Assembly: GCA_946807835.1 (NCBI GenBank)
Contig: OX327683.1
Span: 33,291,001-33,355,000, forward strand
Origin: Ailanthus altissimus
Taxonomy: Eukaryota > Streptophyta > Magnoliopsida > Sapindales > Simaroubaceae
DNA length: 64,000 nt
Direction of reading: 5' to 3'
Each line of letters begins with the position of its first letter. The stretch's first letter is position 1. The translations under genes and the position numbers were made by a program. Below are positions 25,620 through 38,100 of this stretch, piece after piece. Under the pieces are notes generated by a model. That model was not told the origin of the DNA. It saw nothing but the letters and a program-made list of their open reading frames with translations, and ran no database searches.

Positions 25620-28484
25620 ATGGCTTCTGTTTTACAATTCTCTTACATTCTCGGACCTCCTAGAGCTAGTCACAGTTCCTGCAAATGCAACTACTATAAT
25701 TTCAGGCTTTGTCGCCAAGTTTTAAACAAGTATAGAAATAGTTATGGCCCCTTTGTCAGTTTACCATTTTGTTCTATAACGGCCCCAAACCGGTCATCAT
25801 GCTCTTCTACTATCACCTGTTCAGCTACTAATAGGTCCTCCCCTGAATCTGAAATTAGGTACTCCTCTTTCAATACTTACTGATTTAGTCTGTTAGTGAT
25901 GATCTTATGTTCATTTGTTCACATTAATTGTGAATTTAGAATGTGATTTAGAAGTTTTCTCCGGATTGCAAATTGCACAATGATGGTTAGGGAGCATATT
26001 AGCATTTTAAAAGGTGTCATTTTATTGAGTTAGTTTAGAAGTAAAGGGTGATTCTTTGAAATTAATAGGCAATCCAAGGAAGTTAATTTTAAGTACCGCT
26101 CTGTGATCTTTGTCAAGCATCAAGAAGTGTGCAAGATTGAAGAGGGTGTTGCTCGGAGATAGGAACTTATACATCAAAATTAAAATCTGATACTCTGCGA
26201 TCGGTTTTGGGGGTGTGATTATAGGTAAATATTATGAAATAATAATAATTGGAGAAATGTCAACCCAAACTCATTTCTATAACTCACCATCCAAAAGCAT
26301 GCTTGCCTTCCACTTGGCTCATGCATGATGTCCTTCATACACTGCTTCTGTCAGTCACGTACCAATGGTGGGTGGATATTTGTTGATATAGACTAAGAAG
26401 TCAAGCATAGATTCAGTTTTCATATTGAATTGGGATGGCACTTGGGTCAGTTGAGTTATTTGGAATTGTTCAACAAGATGTATATGGGATTTTCTGAGGT
26501 ACCCTCTTAAAGCAATCTCATGGTATGACCGTTGAATTTTGTCAATGAAGTATTTTGCTTATTATCTTCATTATCAAGAGCCTGTCCTCTGACATGAACA
26601 GACACAAATAGATTGATGGGTTTTCCTCCTAAATTCTGCAATATCTGTGCAATTGTTAGTTTAACTGCCATGTGTTAGTCAAGGATGAACAGATTAAACT
26701 CCTTTTTCTCAGCAATTCACTTCAACTGTTTAGCACAAGTTTTTTTTAACCTATGCTTAAATTTTCCTTACCGAGTTTAGGTTTTTGAGAGTCATGGAAG
26801 TATGTGATCCTCACACTTTTACTGGAGCATATTTGATGTCCATTAACATAGTTTTACCAAGGTAGTTTCCTGTTGTCAATATTTGAATGTAACTATTTTC
26901 CTGCAACCTGCCATTGAAAGCATTATGCCAATAAGATGAGATTTCCTGCTCCCAAGATATTTGGTGCTGTTTCTGCTCCTAACTGGCTTATTAGCTACGT
27001 GTGTTAACAATTAGACTCTTCCTCTTTGTATTAAAATGGGATTTGCTAATTGGTTCAGATGATTTAATTGGACAACAAGAGATATAATTGTTTGGACCGT
27101 ATATGAAGCTATTATGGAAATCTAGTGCAACAACACCTTCGACGAAACATAATATTCAACTGATTATTGATTCTTACCATAGCAACATTTATTCCAATGA
27201 CTTATTGTCTCGTGTTTACAATATGTCATATCATCAATGAAATCTTGCAATGTAACTCTTATTTGTGAACTTGCTCAGTGCTCACAGTTCACTCTATTTG
27301 CTTTTCATTAAAAGTGCTTATAAAAGCTAAGATGAGGTTGATTTCATTTTCAATCTTCGCTGACATGGGTTCTTTCTATCCAGTTGGGCTATCAGGGTCT
27401 GTTTAACAAGTGAGGCTTCCTTGTAATCATAACTTTATTTGTTCTTCAGTTCTACAGCCAGGATAAGGAGTGAAGTTCTCTCTCCCTTTCGTTCTGTGCG
27501 GATGTTTTTTTATCTTGCTTTCATAGCAAGTGGTGCTCTGGGAGGATTAATAGCCACCACACGGTTAATTGCCGCACTATCAAATTCCTCAAGAGCAGCT
27601 GAAGTCCCTGACATACTGAAAGGTCTCGGCATAGATGTTGGAGCAGTTACCCTATTTGCTTTCCTTTATTCCAGGGAAAACAAAGCTAAGAATGCCCAAG
27701 TAGCTAGGCTCTCAAGAGAGGAAAGCCTTTCAAATCTTAAGCTCCGTGTGGATGAAAAGAAGATTATCTCTGTGAACAATTTACGAGGGATTGCTCGTCT
27801 GGTAATCTGTGCTGGTCCAGCTTCCTTCATTATAGATTCTTTTAAACTTAGTGAGCCCTTTACTGAGAGGCTTTTGGAGCGAGGGGTGCTTGTGGTTTCT
27901 TTTGCTACAGATGGAAACATTCCTAGTTTTGAGTTTGAAGAAAGTGAGGAGATGAAAGAGATTACTGCCAAAAGGAAGAGACTCTGGCAGTTGACTCCTG
28001 TTTATGCTTCTGAGTGGTCAAAGTAAGAGCCTTTGTTCTGAAAATGTTTACCTTCTCTCTCTTTCTCCCCTTCTAATGTTTTATATTTTTTAAGCAGGTG
28101 GTTAGATGCACAAAAGAAATTGGCCGGTGTATCTCCCGAGTCTCCTGTGTAAGTGTTCTTCATTGTCAAAAGCATTCCTATTTTCTACTAGCTCAGACCA
28201 TGGATACAAACTTTGGCATTAGTAACCAAACTTCAAGTCATAAAATCTTTGCAGTTCACTGGATGATCAATTACAATGCTTCTTTAATAGTATAAAATCT
28301 GGTATATGCCTTCTAATAACCTTATCTTTGTTAATTCTGTAGGTATTTATCTCTACGCTTAGATGGTCGTGTCCGTGGTAGTGGGGTCGGATACCCTCCT
28401 TGGAATGCTTTTGTTGCACAATTACCACCAGTAAAAGGAATATGGTCAGGCCTTCTTGATGGCATGGACGGAAGAGTTCTCTAA
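25620..28484 (+). CDS. LPA1/REP27-type (DUF3493) chloroplast membrane protein
   Basis: Four exons (25,620-25,858, 27,450-28,022, 28,098-28,148, 28,343-28,484) give 334 residues. The first 79 residues are Ser- and Arg-rich, like a transit peptide. FRSVRMFFYLAFIASGALGG (93-112) begins a first membrane span; GLGIDVGAVTLFAFLYS (138-154) is a probable second. The remainder (RLSREESLSNLKLR, ARLVICAG, RGVLVVSF and a C-terminal VYLSLRLDGRVRGSG) follows the DUF3493 domain of LOW PSII ACCUMULATION 1 / REP27. LPA1 proper has tetratricopeptide repeats before this domain; none are present here, so this is a shorter paralogue type. LPA1 assists D1/photosystem II assembly; a related thylakoid role here is inference. 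Intron 1 is long (1.6 kb). Confidence 0.85.
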
Positions 28485-29873
28485 AGCAAATATTCATGTT
28501 TTCTTTTTTTTCTTTTTTTTTACTTGATGAAGGTTTGTTTTTCCTTCGCTCAAATTCAGGTAAAATAGCTCTCTCCCTTCATTCCTTTTCTTAAAACTTA
28601 ATTCCCTTGTAAAGTTAAGATCGTTGTTGGTGAATCATTGGCAATTTTAATGTAATCTTGTTTACTTCTCCTTTTCATTTACCTTGCTGCCAATGACCTT
28701 AGGTCCTTGTTCTATAGAAATTCATAATTTAGTTGCAAATGGCAACATCAATATCACAATCCACATTTCAACATTTTACTTTGCTGCTTGAAAATATGGT
28801 ATGATTTTAGTTTTTGTAATTTTTTCATGAAAATGGAATTTTTGGCATGGAGAAGCGAAGCATGATGATAATTACCACAAATAACTTCTACTGTTAATGA
28901 TCTGTATGATTTCGAACTTGGAACTTGGAAGTCCCATGGCTAGGTTAGCTAAATATGTTGAATAAAATGGTGTAACACAAAATATTTGCTCTCTTTGTTG
29001 GGTGGCAAATTCATTAAAGCACATGACTATGGTTTCAACCTAAGAATTAAAATCGACCCTGCCCCTTACTTCTTTGTAACAACTCACAAAAGTCTTCATG
29101 GGGCTTGAGCTAAATTATTCCCTTGAAATTGATTACTTCTTATTTCACTTTAAAGAGAAGGGTTTATTGATTTACCCCTATCTCTAATGAAGTAAATTCT
29201 ATGCATCTAATGTTATAGGCTCATTCCATGTAGAAAGTCTAAAATATCTCTGTTTTGTACAATCATCCAGTAATATATTGTTGTGTATGTACATCCATTT
29301 TAATTATCATCCTATTAATAATGTTCAAATAAATATATATTGTAGACAGACTTTATTGGATTTAATATATGAATAATGCAGTAGAATTATGGTATTTTAG
29401 ACTTTCTCTGCAATTGTTTTAAAAATCAGTATTGAATATCTAAGAGGTTAAATTTTGTAAGTTTTAAAATCATTTATTATATCATTTTACCACCTAATGA
29501 TTATTTAATATATTACTTGGGATAAAAAAAGATTAAGAATAAAATTGGGAAGTGAAGCATTTGAACTTCCGTAGATGACAAGATGTCAAACATTCTTGTC
29601 TAATAGAAGATTTCTTAACCAAGACAAGAAATTCTGATTGGTTTGTGATATTCCCATTAACAACCAATTTTGAAAACCTCTATATTTCCAATAACTAGTT
29701 GAAATGATAGCTCGTATTGTATAAGTTGTAGACATCTTTTGATTAAATATTAGCATAAACAAGGTGATGAAGAAAAGAGAGGAAGAATTCACTGGGATAA
29801 TAGAATACACATTCTTGGCACACAAAAGCTTAAGCTAGATGGGGGAATAAGATGAAAAATCAAAATTACAAGG
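28485..29873. other. Intergenic region between convergent genes
   Basis: It lies between the 3' ends of the DUF3493 gene and PSAE. The sequence is AT-rich, with no supported gene. The first few hundred bases presumably contain the 3' UTR of the DUF3493 gene. Confidence 0.5.
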
Positions 29874-31129
29874 CTACTTGAGTTTAACTTCCTCGATCTC
29901 ATCCAATGCGTAGTTGTTTGTTGATACATTTGCATAGTTGACCTTGTTGAATCGAACCACCACTGGGTACCGAGTCTTAGGATCCTGCAACCATGAAAAT
30001 AGGTTTTAGAAATCAATGAAAATGAATGAATGTTAAATAGAGAGGAGAGAAATATGGAGAAGCCTGACCTGGTCAACAGCTACAACATTTCCAATGCCAT
30101 TGAACCAGTAAGACTCCCTCCTCAGAATCTTGACCTGTAGAGTCAGAAGCATAAGAATTTTTTTATCAGAATTTCAACTTCTGTGATGAAACAGCCGACT
30201 GTATCTGTATTCGGTCAAGTATTAACCAAGACTGGAACATTTCAAATCTTAGTTTAGCTGTGATCGAACTATGCCCTTCATAGCAATCATGTTAGATAAC
30301 CTGATGTTTGTATTTATTTATCTACTCCTACTTGACAATCACTTCGTATGGGTGCTGCTGTGTGTGAATGTACGAGGTTCTTGGGTGCTTTTTGACACCG
30401 CTAAAAGTACTTGACACACTCAAAAGCTTTATATTTCCCATTGTATTGTAATTTTTGGTTGTAGTAGATAAAAACACTTTGTGGAACCAGGAAAGCAACT
30501 TTCATAGAACGCAGATGCTTTTGTTCAAAAGCATTTCTACAAAAATCTCTTTTGAATTTGGCCGTAGTTCAACTATGATACTCTCAAGGTGGTTCCATGT
30601 GATCTTTAAGTATGATTCCATAAAGTTTTAACTGATTATAATCATATACAAACTTCTATATATCAGATAGTCATTGATAGTGTAATCAAGTAAAGCTTTT
30701 CCGTTTTCCGTTTTCCGTTCTTTCCTCTCAGTAAACATAACAGGTGAATTACAAATTCAACCAAATATTTGTGTTACTGAACAATCTAAAGCCAAAAGAA
30801 TATATTATATGTAAGTTTTTCAGACGGGTGAAGTTTGCAAAAACTATTTAACTCACCTTGGTCCCTCTCTTGGGTCCAATCGGAGCTGGCTTGGGGGGCT
30901 TTGGCTTGGGAGCTTCACCTTCTGCAGGGGCTGCGGTGGTGGCGGCAGCCGGCGGAGCAGCTGCTGGCTCTTCAGATGCTCTTACAACAAGCCTTGAACT
31001 GTTGGTGGTGGTGTTGTTCTTTGTGGAGAAAGACAACATATTGCTCCTGGAGCCTGAGTTAGCATTGGTGGCACCATTGGGTGTCAGCAAAAACCCAGAA
31101 GCTGCTGATGCCATGTTGCAGCTAGCCAT
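29874..31129 (-). CDS. PSAE: Photosystem I reaction centre subunit IV (PsaE)
   Basis: Three exons (30,857-31,129, 30,069-30,134, 29,874-29,984), all in phase 0, encode 149 residues. Residues 1-50 are a plastid transit peptide (Ser, Asn, Thr, ending RLVVR before ASEEPA). An Ala/Pro-rich linker follows (about 52-83), then the compact SH3-like PsaE fold: [50 protein letters not shown]. PsaE sits on the stromal face of photosystem I, helps dock ferredoxin and supports cyclic electron flow (family knowledge). The ATG at 31,129 begins [13 protein letters not shown], typical for this protein; an upstream in-frame extension lacks an ATG. A TATA-like CTATAAAG lies about 240 bp upstream. Confidence 0.96.
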
Positions 31130-31366
31130 TACTATTTTTCTCAAATCTCTCTTTGTATTCTGTTGATTGATGAAGAGTTAGCGAAACAATAAAATGAGTA
31201 AAGGACAATGGCTAAGATTGAGAGGCTCGGAATTAACTAAAATTTTCCAAGTTCTGGGAGGAAGAATTATCTGATCTTTGAAACTGGCATCAATCGTTTC
31301 CTCCACTAGGGTGCTGCCACCTCTGCACCATATCCCTTTTGTTTGGATAATGTGATTACAAGTCAT

Positions 31367-31374
31367 CTTTATAG
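31367..31374 (-). promoter_or_regulatory. Candidate TATA box of PSAE
   Basis: The minus strand reads CTATAAAG, about 240 bp before the PSAE start codon. That would imply a longer leader than is usual for PSAE, so a nearer, weaker element cannot be excluded. Confidence 0.3.
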
Positions 31375-31418
31375 AGTTTAGAAAGCGGGCTCATTCAATA
31401 GCCGATCCATTCGGAATA

Positions 31419-31428
31419 TTTTGGCGGG
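31419..31428. promoter_or_regulatory. E2F-like site
   Basis: TTTTGGCGGG fits the E2F consensus (TTTSSCGC-type). It lies in the roughly 1-kb divergent promoter region between PSAE and the small unrecognised gene at 32,198. Together with 32,092-32,099 it suggests cell-cycle control of the latter gene; this is inference. Confidence 0.35.
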
Positions 31429-32081
31429 TAATGTCTCATTTTTGGGGGTGAAAATAGTAATATTAAAAAAGGTAGCTTAACTCTAGGTAATAATATAATT
31501 AATAATAAACAAGTGATTATTGCTTGTAATAGTAACTTGTATTTAGCCCGAGTTTCATTTGCAGAGTTTGTAGCTTTCACAAGGAAAATGAACTTCAACT
31601 TTTGCAAATGAATTTGCCATATTAAAATTTATGTTTTTAGAAATTCTTGAAATTTATTATGTTTGTCAAATGATCATTGGTAGCTATTGTTATTGCTGAT
31701 ATTTATTAAAATATAGACTCTTATATCATATATGCAATTTTTAATTGCCATGATTGGATTGATCATAATCCACAATTGTTACTGTTGTCTATAATTGGGA
31801 TTATCGGGATGAGACTGTAACACGAACAAGGCAAAGAGCAATAGCAGAGTGAAAATGAAAAAAAATAATTTAAAAATAGAAGTCAAATAATAATCTTCAA
31901 TTGGGGCACAAGCTCTTCAGTAGCCCATGGAAATTTCACATGGACAATGGCATTGGCACACATTCAGCCTAGTATAAAATGGACTTTGGCTCACCATTCT
32001 CTTATCACAAAGGAAAGCCCATATTTGGTATTGGGCTGTGTGAAATGGTCCACTCCCTCCACACTCCCTCTCCGACTCTGT

Positions 32082-32099
32082 CACGTGCCGCTTTCCCGC
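32082..32099. promoter_or_regulatory. G-box and E2F-like site
   Basis: CACGTG (32,082-32,087) is followed five bases later by TTTCCCGC (32,092-32,099), an exact match to the plant E2F consensus. Both are just over 100 bp before the start codon of the gene at 32,198. A second TTTCCCGC at 32,261-32,268 falls inside its first coding exon. Confidence 0.45.
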
Positions 32100-32197
32100 C
32101 CAAATATCTCCCAACTCGCACGCGCTTCTCATACTCTTTAAACCACCAAAAAGCGAAGTTCAAATCCACTATCAAATTCAAACCGAGCGATCAAGCA

Positions 32198-35100
32198 ATG
32201 CACAAGAAGCGAGGAATTTACCAAACTAACCCTAAAGATCCGTCACCGATCCGAGTCTCATTTCCCGCTCGATTTCGGATTTCCGATAACCGATCCGACG
32301 CTGCAAAAGGTTTCTCTTCTCTTTTGAATTCGTTTCTTGATCATATTCGTCTAATTTGATCTCAATAATGAGAGGATAATTTGATTGATTAATAGATTTT
32401 ATACTGTTTTCAATGTTTATGGAAAGGTCTATTGCTTCTTTTTTTTTTTTTTGGTTGCAGCTGATGAACCTAAAACTTCTGAATACGCATTCTTTAAGAA
32501 ATTGAAGATAGATGCCAGCCATAGAAACAAATTCAATTCCCGTCCTCTGAACAAGGAGGAGATCCAACCAAATAAATTCAGATCAAGTGACTTTCTGAGA
32601 GGTAGTTTGTGATTTTTCATTACAACTTTGGCTACTTCTTCATTTCCAGTTAATTCTATTTATGGCACATTGCATTTTTGATCGGTAGCGTTACACTTTG
32701 GCCCTGTTAATACTTTCCTTTTTTTTTTCCTTTTAAATATCGCATGTAGAGAGGAGTAGCTGTTACGCCAAGAAGCGTTCAAACAACAATTAGCATTATT
32801 ACCAATTGTTATGCGGACAATCAATAATGCTAGTTATACCATAACGAGGCAACCAAACATCCAACAATATGCAAAAAGGAAAGAACACCAAGTTTAACGA
32901 GGTTCGGTAATGTTACCTACGTCCTCGGGCGCCGCTAGAACAAATCCACTATCTTCAAGAGAAGTTACAAAATTTTTGGGCCACAATACAAATTTTCTAA
33001 CTATTGGGTCAAACTGCAAATACCCAAATAGTAGGGCTAATACTGTAATTACCCAAACAATAGGGTATTACTACAAATGCCCAAAAATAAAGGGAAAAAT
33101 TGAATTCTTACAACTTTCAAGGATTTAAATGTAAAATCCTTGAACTATGAGGTTCTCATAAAGAGATCCTACAAATAGAGGGGAGAAGAGAAATATTCTC
33201 AAAAGTATATTAAATCTCAAAGAGAGCCTTGCCTTATATAGGCCTACCAAAGCACCTCCATGCCATCTCCCACTAATGTGGGATTGGCTCAATTTGGCAT
33301 ATAAGCCAATTTTCAACAAATCTCCACCTTGGCGAATATGCCAATCCTCCATAAAGCTTCATTTTTCCAAAAACTTCTCTATCCAAAAGCAGTGCCGCTA
33401 AATTTGCGCCCAATGGCGCTATCAAACTCGAACTATATTGATCAAGTCCAAACAATGATTGAACTTGATCGCTGTCACCACTTTAGTCAACATATCTGCG
33501 GGATTCTCGGCAGTCCCAATCTTCTGAAGTAAGATTCTTCCTTCACTAATGATCTCCCGCACGAAATGATGCCGAACATCAATATGCTTCGTTCGAACAT
33601 GGTATACTGGATTCTTCGCTAAATGAATAGCACTTTGACTGTCAGAATAAACATTAATTTTCTTCTGACCAATTCCCAATTCATCCAGCAATCCCTGTAA
33701 CCAAATAGCTTCCTTCACAGCCTCTGTAACTGCCATGTACTCTGCCTCTGTAGTAGACAAAGCAACTGTAGACTGTAAAGTAGACTTCCAACTCACAGGT
33801 GCTCTCGCAAGAGTAAACACATAACCGGTTGTTGATCGACGTTTATCCAAATCACCAGCATAATCAGAATCAACAAAACCAACAGCATAGTGATCACATG
33901 TTTCATCTCTCTCAAAGACTAAGCCAACACCTACGGTTTTCAATAAATACCGCATAATCCATTTCACAGCTTGCCAATGACCTTTACCAGGATTATGCAT
34001 GTATCTGCTCACTACTCCAACTGCATGTGAAATATCAGGTCTCGTACACACCATAGCATACATTAGGCTACCAACTGCATTAGCATATGGAACTCGAGAC
34101 ATATACTCTCGTTCCTCATCTGAACTAGGAGATAAAGATGCACTGATCTTCATATGAGCAGCAAGTGGGGTACTTACAGGTTTTGATTCCTCTGAAATGC
34201 CAAAACGCTGTAATACCTTCTTCAGATATTGCTTTTGAGTCAAACAAATTTTGCCTCTTTCTCTGTCCCTGCTAATCTCCATGCCTAGTATCTTTCTAGC
34301 TTCACCCAAATCTTTCATCTCAAACTCTCTATTCAATTGAATCTTCAATTTTTCAATTTCTTCGACATTCGTTGAAGCTATCAACATGTCATCGACATAC
34401 AAGAGTAGATAAATGAAAGAACCATCATGTAGCCTCTGAAAATACACACAATGGTCAAATTTGCTTCTTGTGTACCTCTGACCCATCATAAACCGATTAA
34501 ATCGCTTATACCACTGCCTCGGCGATTGTTTCAAACCATAAAGCGATCTTTTCAGTTTGCAAACCAATTTTTCCTTACCAGCAACTTTGAATCCCTCTGG
34601 CTGAGTCATATAGATTTCCTCTTCCAAGTCACCATGTAAAAATGCAGTTTTTACATCGAGTTGAACTAGTTCCATATTTAACTGAGCTACTAAGGCCAAT
34701 AAAATTCTAATGGAAGAATGTTTCACAACTGGAGAAAACACCTCATTGTAGTCAATTCCTTCCTTCTGTGCATAGCCTTTAGCCACCAACCTTGCCTTGT
34801 AGCGAACATCTTTCTTATCAGGAAATCCATCTTTCTTTGCATATACCCATTTGCACCCAATTGCCTTCTTACCCTTTGGTAGTTGAGCTAGCTCCCAAGT
34901 TTCATTTTTCTGAAGAGACTGCATCTCTTCCTTCATAGCTGTCTTCCACTGATCAACTTCAGAATAGCTGACTGCCTCTCTATAAGTGGAAGGAACATCA
35001 TCATCTACAACTGGAAGTGCGTAGGCCACCATATCAACAAATCGAGCAGGTCTCCGAATCTCACGTCTTGGCCTATTTACTGCAATAGTTTCTTGTTGCT

Positions 35101-38100
35101 GTTGAGGTTCATGAGTAGAACCTTCTCCATCATCTCCCAAAATCACCTCTGTCATAGGAGTATCATTATCTGTCTCTACAGATCTAACCGGGTTCAATGT
35201 AGTTGTTTCCAACTCCACCTGCTGCTGAGTACGCTCCACCTGTTGCGGAGTACTATTCACTGTTGTCTGGTTTTCTGATTTCTTCAACATAGAAGACTCA
35301 TCAAATGTTACATCTCTACTTGATACAATCTTCCTCGAACTCGGACACCAAAGACGATATCCTTTTACACCTGAAGAAAATCCCAAGAAAATTGCTTTCT
35401 TGGCTCTGGAATCTAGCTTTGATTCTTTCACATGATAATATGCAATGGAACCAAATACATGTAAAGAATCATAATCAGAAACAGGTTTTCCAGACCAAAC
35501 CTCCAATGGAGTTCTATCACCAATAGCAGCTGACGGTAGACGATTAATGAGATGACACGCATAAATCACAGCCTCAGCCCAAAACTCTTTACCCAATTCT
35601 GCATTGGACAACATACACCGAACTTTCTCCAGCAATGTCCGGTTCATGCGTTCTGCCACCCCATTCTGCTGCGGTGTACCTCTTACAGTAAAATGACGTA
35701 CAATACCCTCATCTTGACACAATTTCAAGAACTGATCACTGCAATACTCACCACCATTGTCTGTTCTGAGATGCCTGATTTTCCTGCCTGTTTGTGTCTC
35801 AACCATCTTTTTCCATTTAAGGAAAGCACTAAGTACATCATCTTTGGATTTCAAAACGTACACCCAAGTTCTTCTGGAAAAGTCATCAACAAAAATAACA
35901 TAGTAGCGCAAACCTCCCATAGATGTAGTCTGAGAAGGTCCCCATACATCTGAGTGAACATAATCAAGAATACCCTCGGTATTATGAATAGCGGTGCCAA
36001 ACTTCACTCTCTTCTGCTTTCCCAGAACACAATGCTCACAAAATTCTAGCTTGCAAGTCTTCGCACCTTTCAATAAGCCTCTTTTCACTAAACTGAATAA
36101 GGCTTTCTCACCTGCATGCCCCAACCGCATATGCCATAATCTAATGATCTCTGAATCTGCATCATTATCAGAAACCATAGCCGCTGATCCAATCACTGTA
36201 CTACCATTGTAATAATACAAGTTGTTCCTCCTAGTGCCTTTCAATGTCACAAGAGCACCTGAAGTAACCCTCAGAATTCCATTTCGTATAGATACAGTAC
36301 AGCCTTTAGATTCCAAGGCTCCCAATGAGATGAGATTCTTCCTCAACTTCGGTATATACCGAACGTCTGTCAGAACTCTAGTTGATCCATCATCATTTTT
36401 CAACCGGATTGAACCTATCCCAGCAGTATGACAACTATCATTATTGCCCATATACACAACTCCACCATTAAGCTCTTCAAAATTAAAGAACCATTCCCGA
36501 TGTGGACACATATGATAAGTACAACCCGAATCCATAATCCATTCATCAGAACGAGACGTGGATGAATGACCACTTAAACAAAAATCTGACAAACTATCAT
36601 CGCTTACGCTCTCAACAACACATGCATCAGAAATAGACATATCTTTTTCTTTCTTTTTCAACTTTGGACAATCTTTCTTCCAATGCCCTTTCTCCCGACA
36701 AAAGGCACACTCATCTTTTCCTACTCTACCCCTCGACTTAGATTTTCCCCTTTTTCCCGGTTTTCTACTCTGGCTACGCCCTCTCACTATCAATGCTTCT
36801 ACTGACTCATCTCTATGTTCTCTCTGATCCTTTCTACGGATTTCATAGTTTGTCAAAGAAGAACAAACTTCTTCAAATGACAATTTATCCTTTCCATGAA
36901 TGAGAGTAATACATAAATGATCTAATTCATCCGGAAGAGAACCAATCAACAGCATAGCCTTTATTTCATCTTTGAAGGTTTCCTCTAAATTTAATAAATC
37001 AGCAATTAACTTATTAAATTCATCAATATGAGAACTGATACTCGTACCTTGTCTCAACTGAAGACGAAACAATCTTTTCAATAGATACAACCGGTTCTCA
37101 TTACTTTTCTTCATATATTTGTTCTCCAGCGCCTTCCATAATGCATTGGCAGACTTTTCTCTGATGAACGGATACTTCTGCTCTCTACACAGACAAGAAC
37201 GAATCAACCCACAAGCTTTTATATTAAGCCTGTTCCAGTCTATCTCCTTGATATCTTCTGGTTTTGTTTCTTCCAGAACTATATCTAAGTCTTGCTGACA
37301 CAATCCATCCAACACCTCACTCTGCCATAAGCCGAAATTATTCCGACCATCAAATTTTTCCACATCTATTTTTGCACTAGACACTGTCACTGTCCTCATC
37401 GATGTAGATGATGATGATGCCATAGCCACCTCGCACAAATGAGCTCGATACACAATATCACAAATAACCAAGCTCCACCAAATAATTATATCCAACAACT
37501 AGCAATTCAAAAATTCACCAACCCAGAATAGTAGTAAGTGCTAAAAAAAATAGCCACTCACTGTCCTAAACCTGGGGCTCTGATACCACTTGTTACGCCA
37601 AGAAGCGTTCAAACAACAATTAGCATTATTACCAATTGTTATGCGGACAATCAATAATGCTAGTTATACCATAACGAGGCAACCAAACATCCAACAATAT
37701 GCAAAAAGGAAAGAACACCAAGTTTAACGAGGTTCGGTAATGTTACCTCCGTCCTCGGGCGCCGCTAGAACAAATCCACTATCTTCAAGAGAAGTTACAA
37801 AATTTTTGGGCCACAATACAAATTTTCTAACTATTGGGTCAAACTGCAAATACCCAAATAGTAGGGCTAATACTGTAATTACCCAAACAATAGGGTATTA
37901 CTACAAATGCCCAAAAATAAAGGGAAAAATTGAATTCTTACAACTTTCAAGGATTTAAATGTAAAATCCTTGAACTATGAGGTTCTCATAAAGAGATCCT
38001 ACAAATAGAGGGGAGAAGAGAAATATTCTCAAAAGTATATTAAATCTCAAAGAGAGCCTTGCCTTATATAGGCCTACCAAAGCACCTCCATGCCATCTCC

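Noticed and set aside
35552..35953. 133-codon plus-strand open frame within the copia element
   Set aside because: Antisense to the integrase region of an intact polyprotein; shadow frame.
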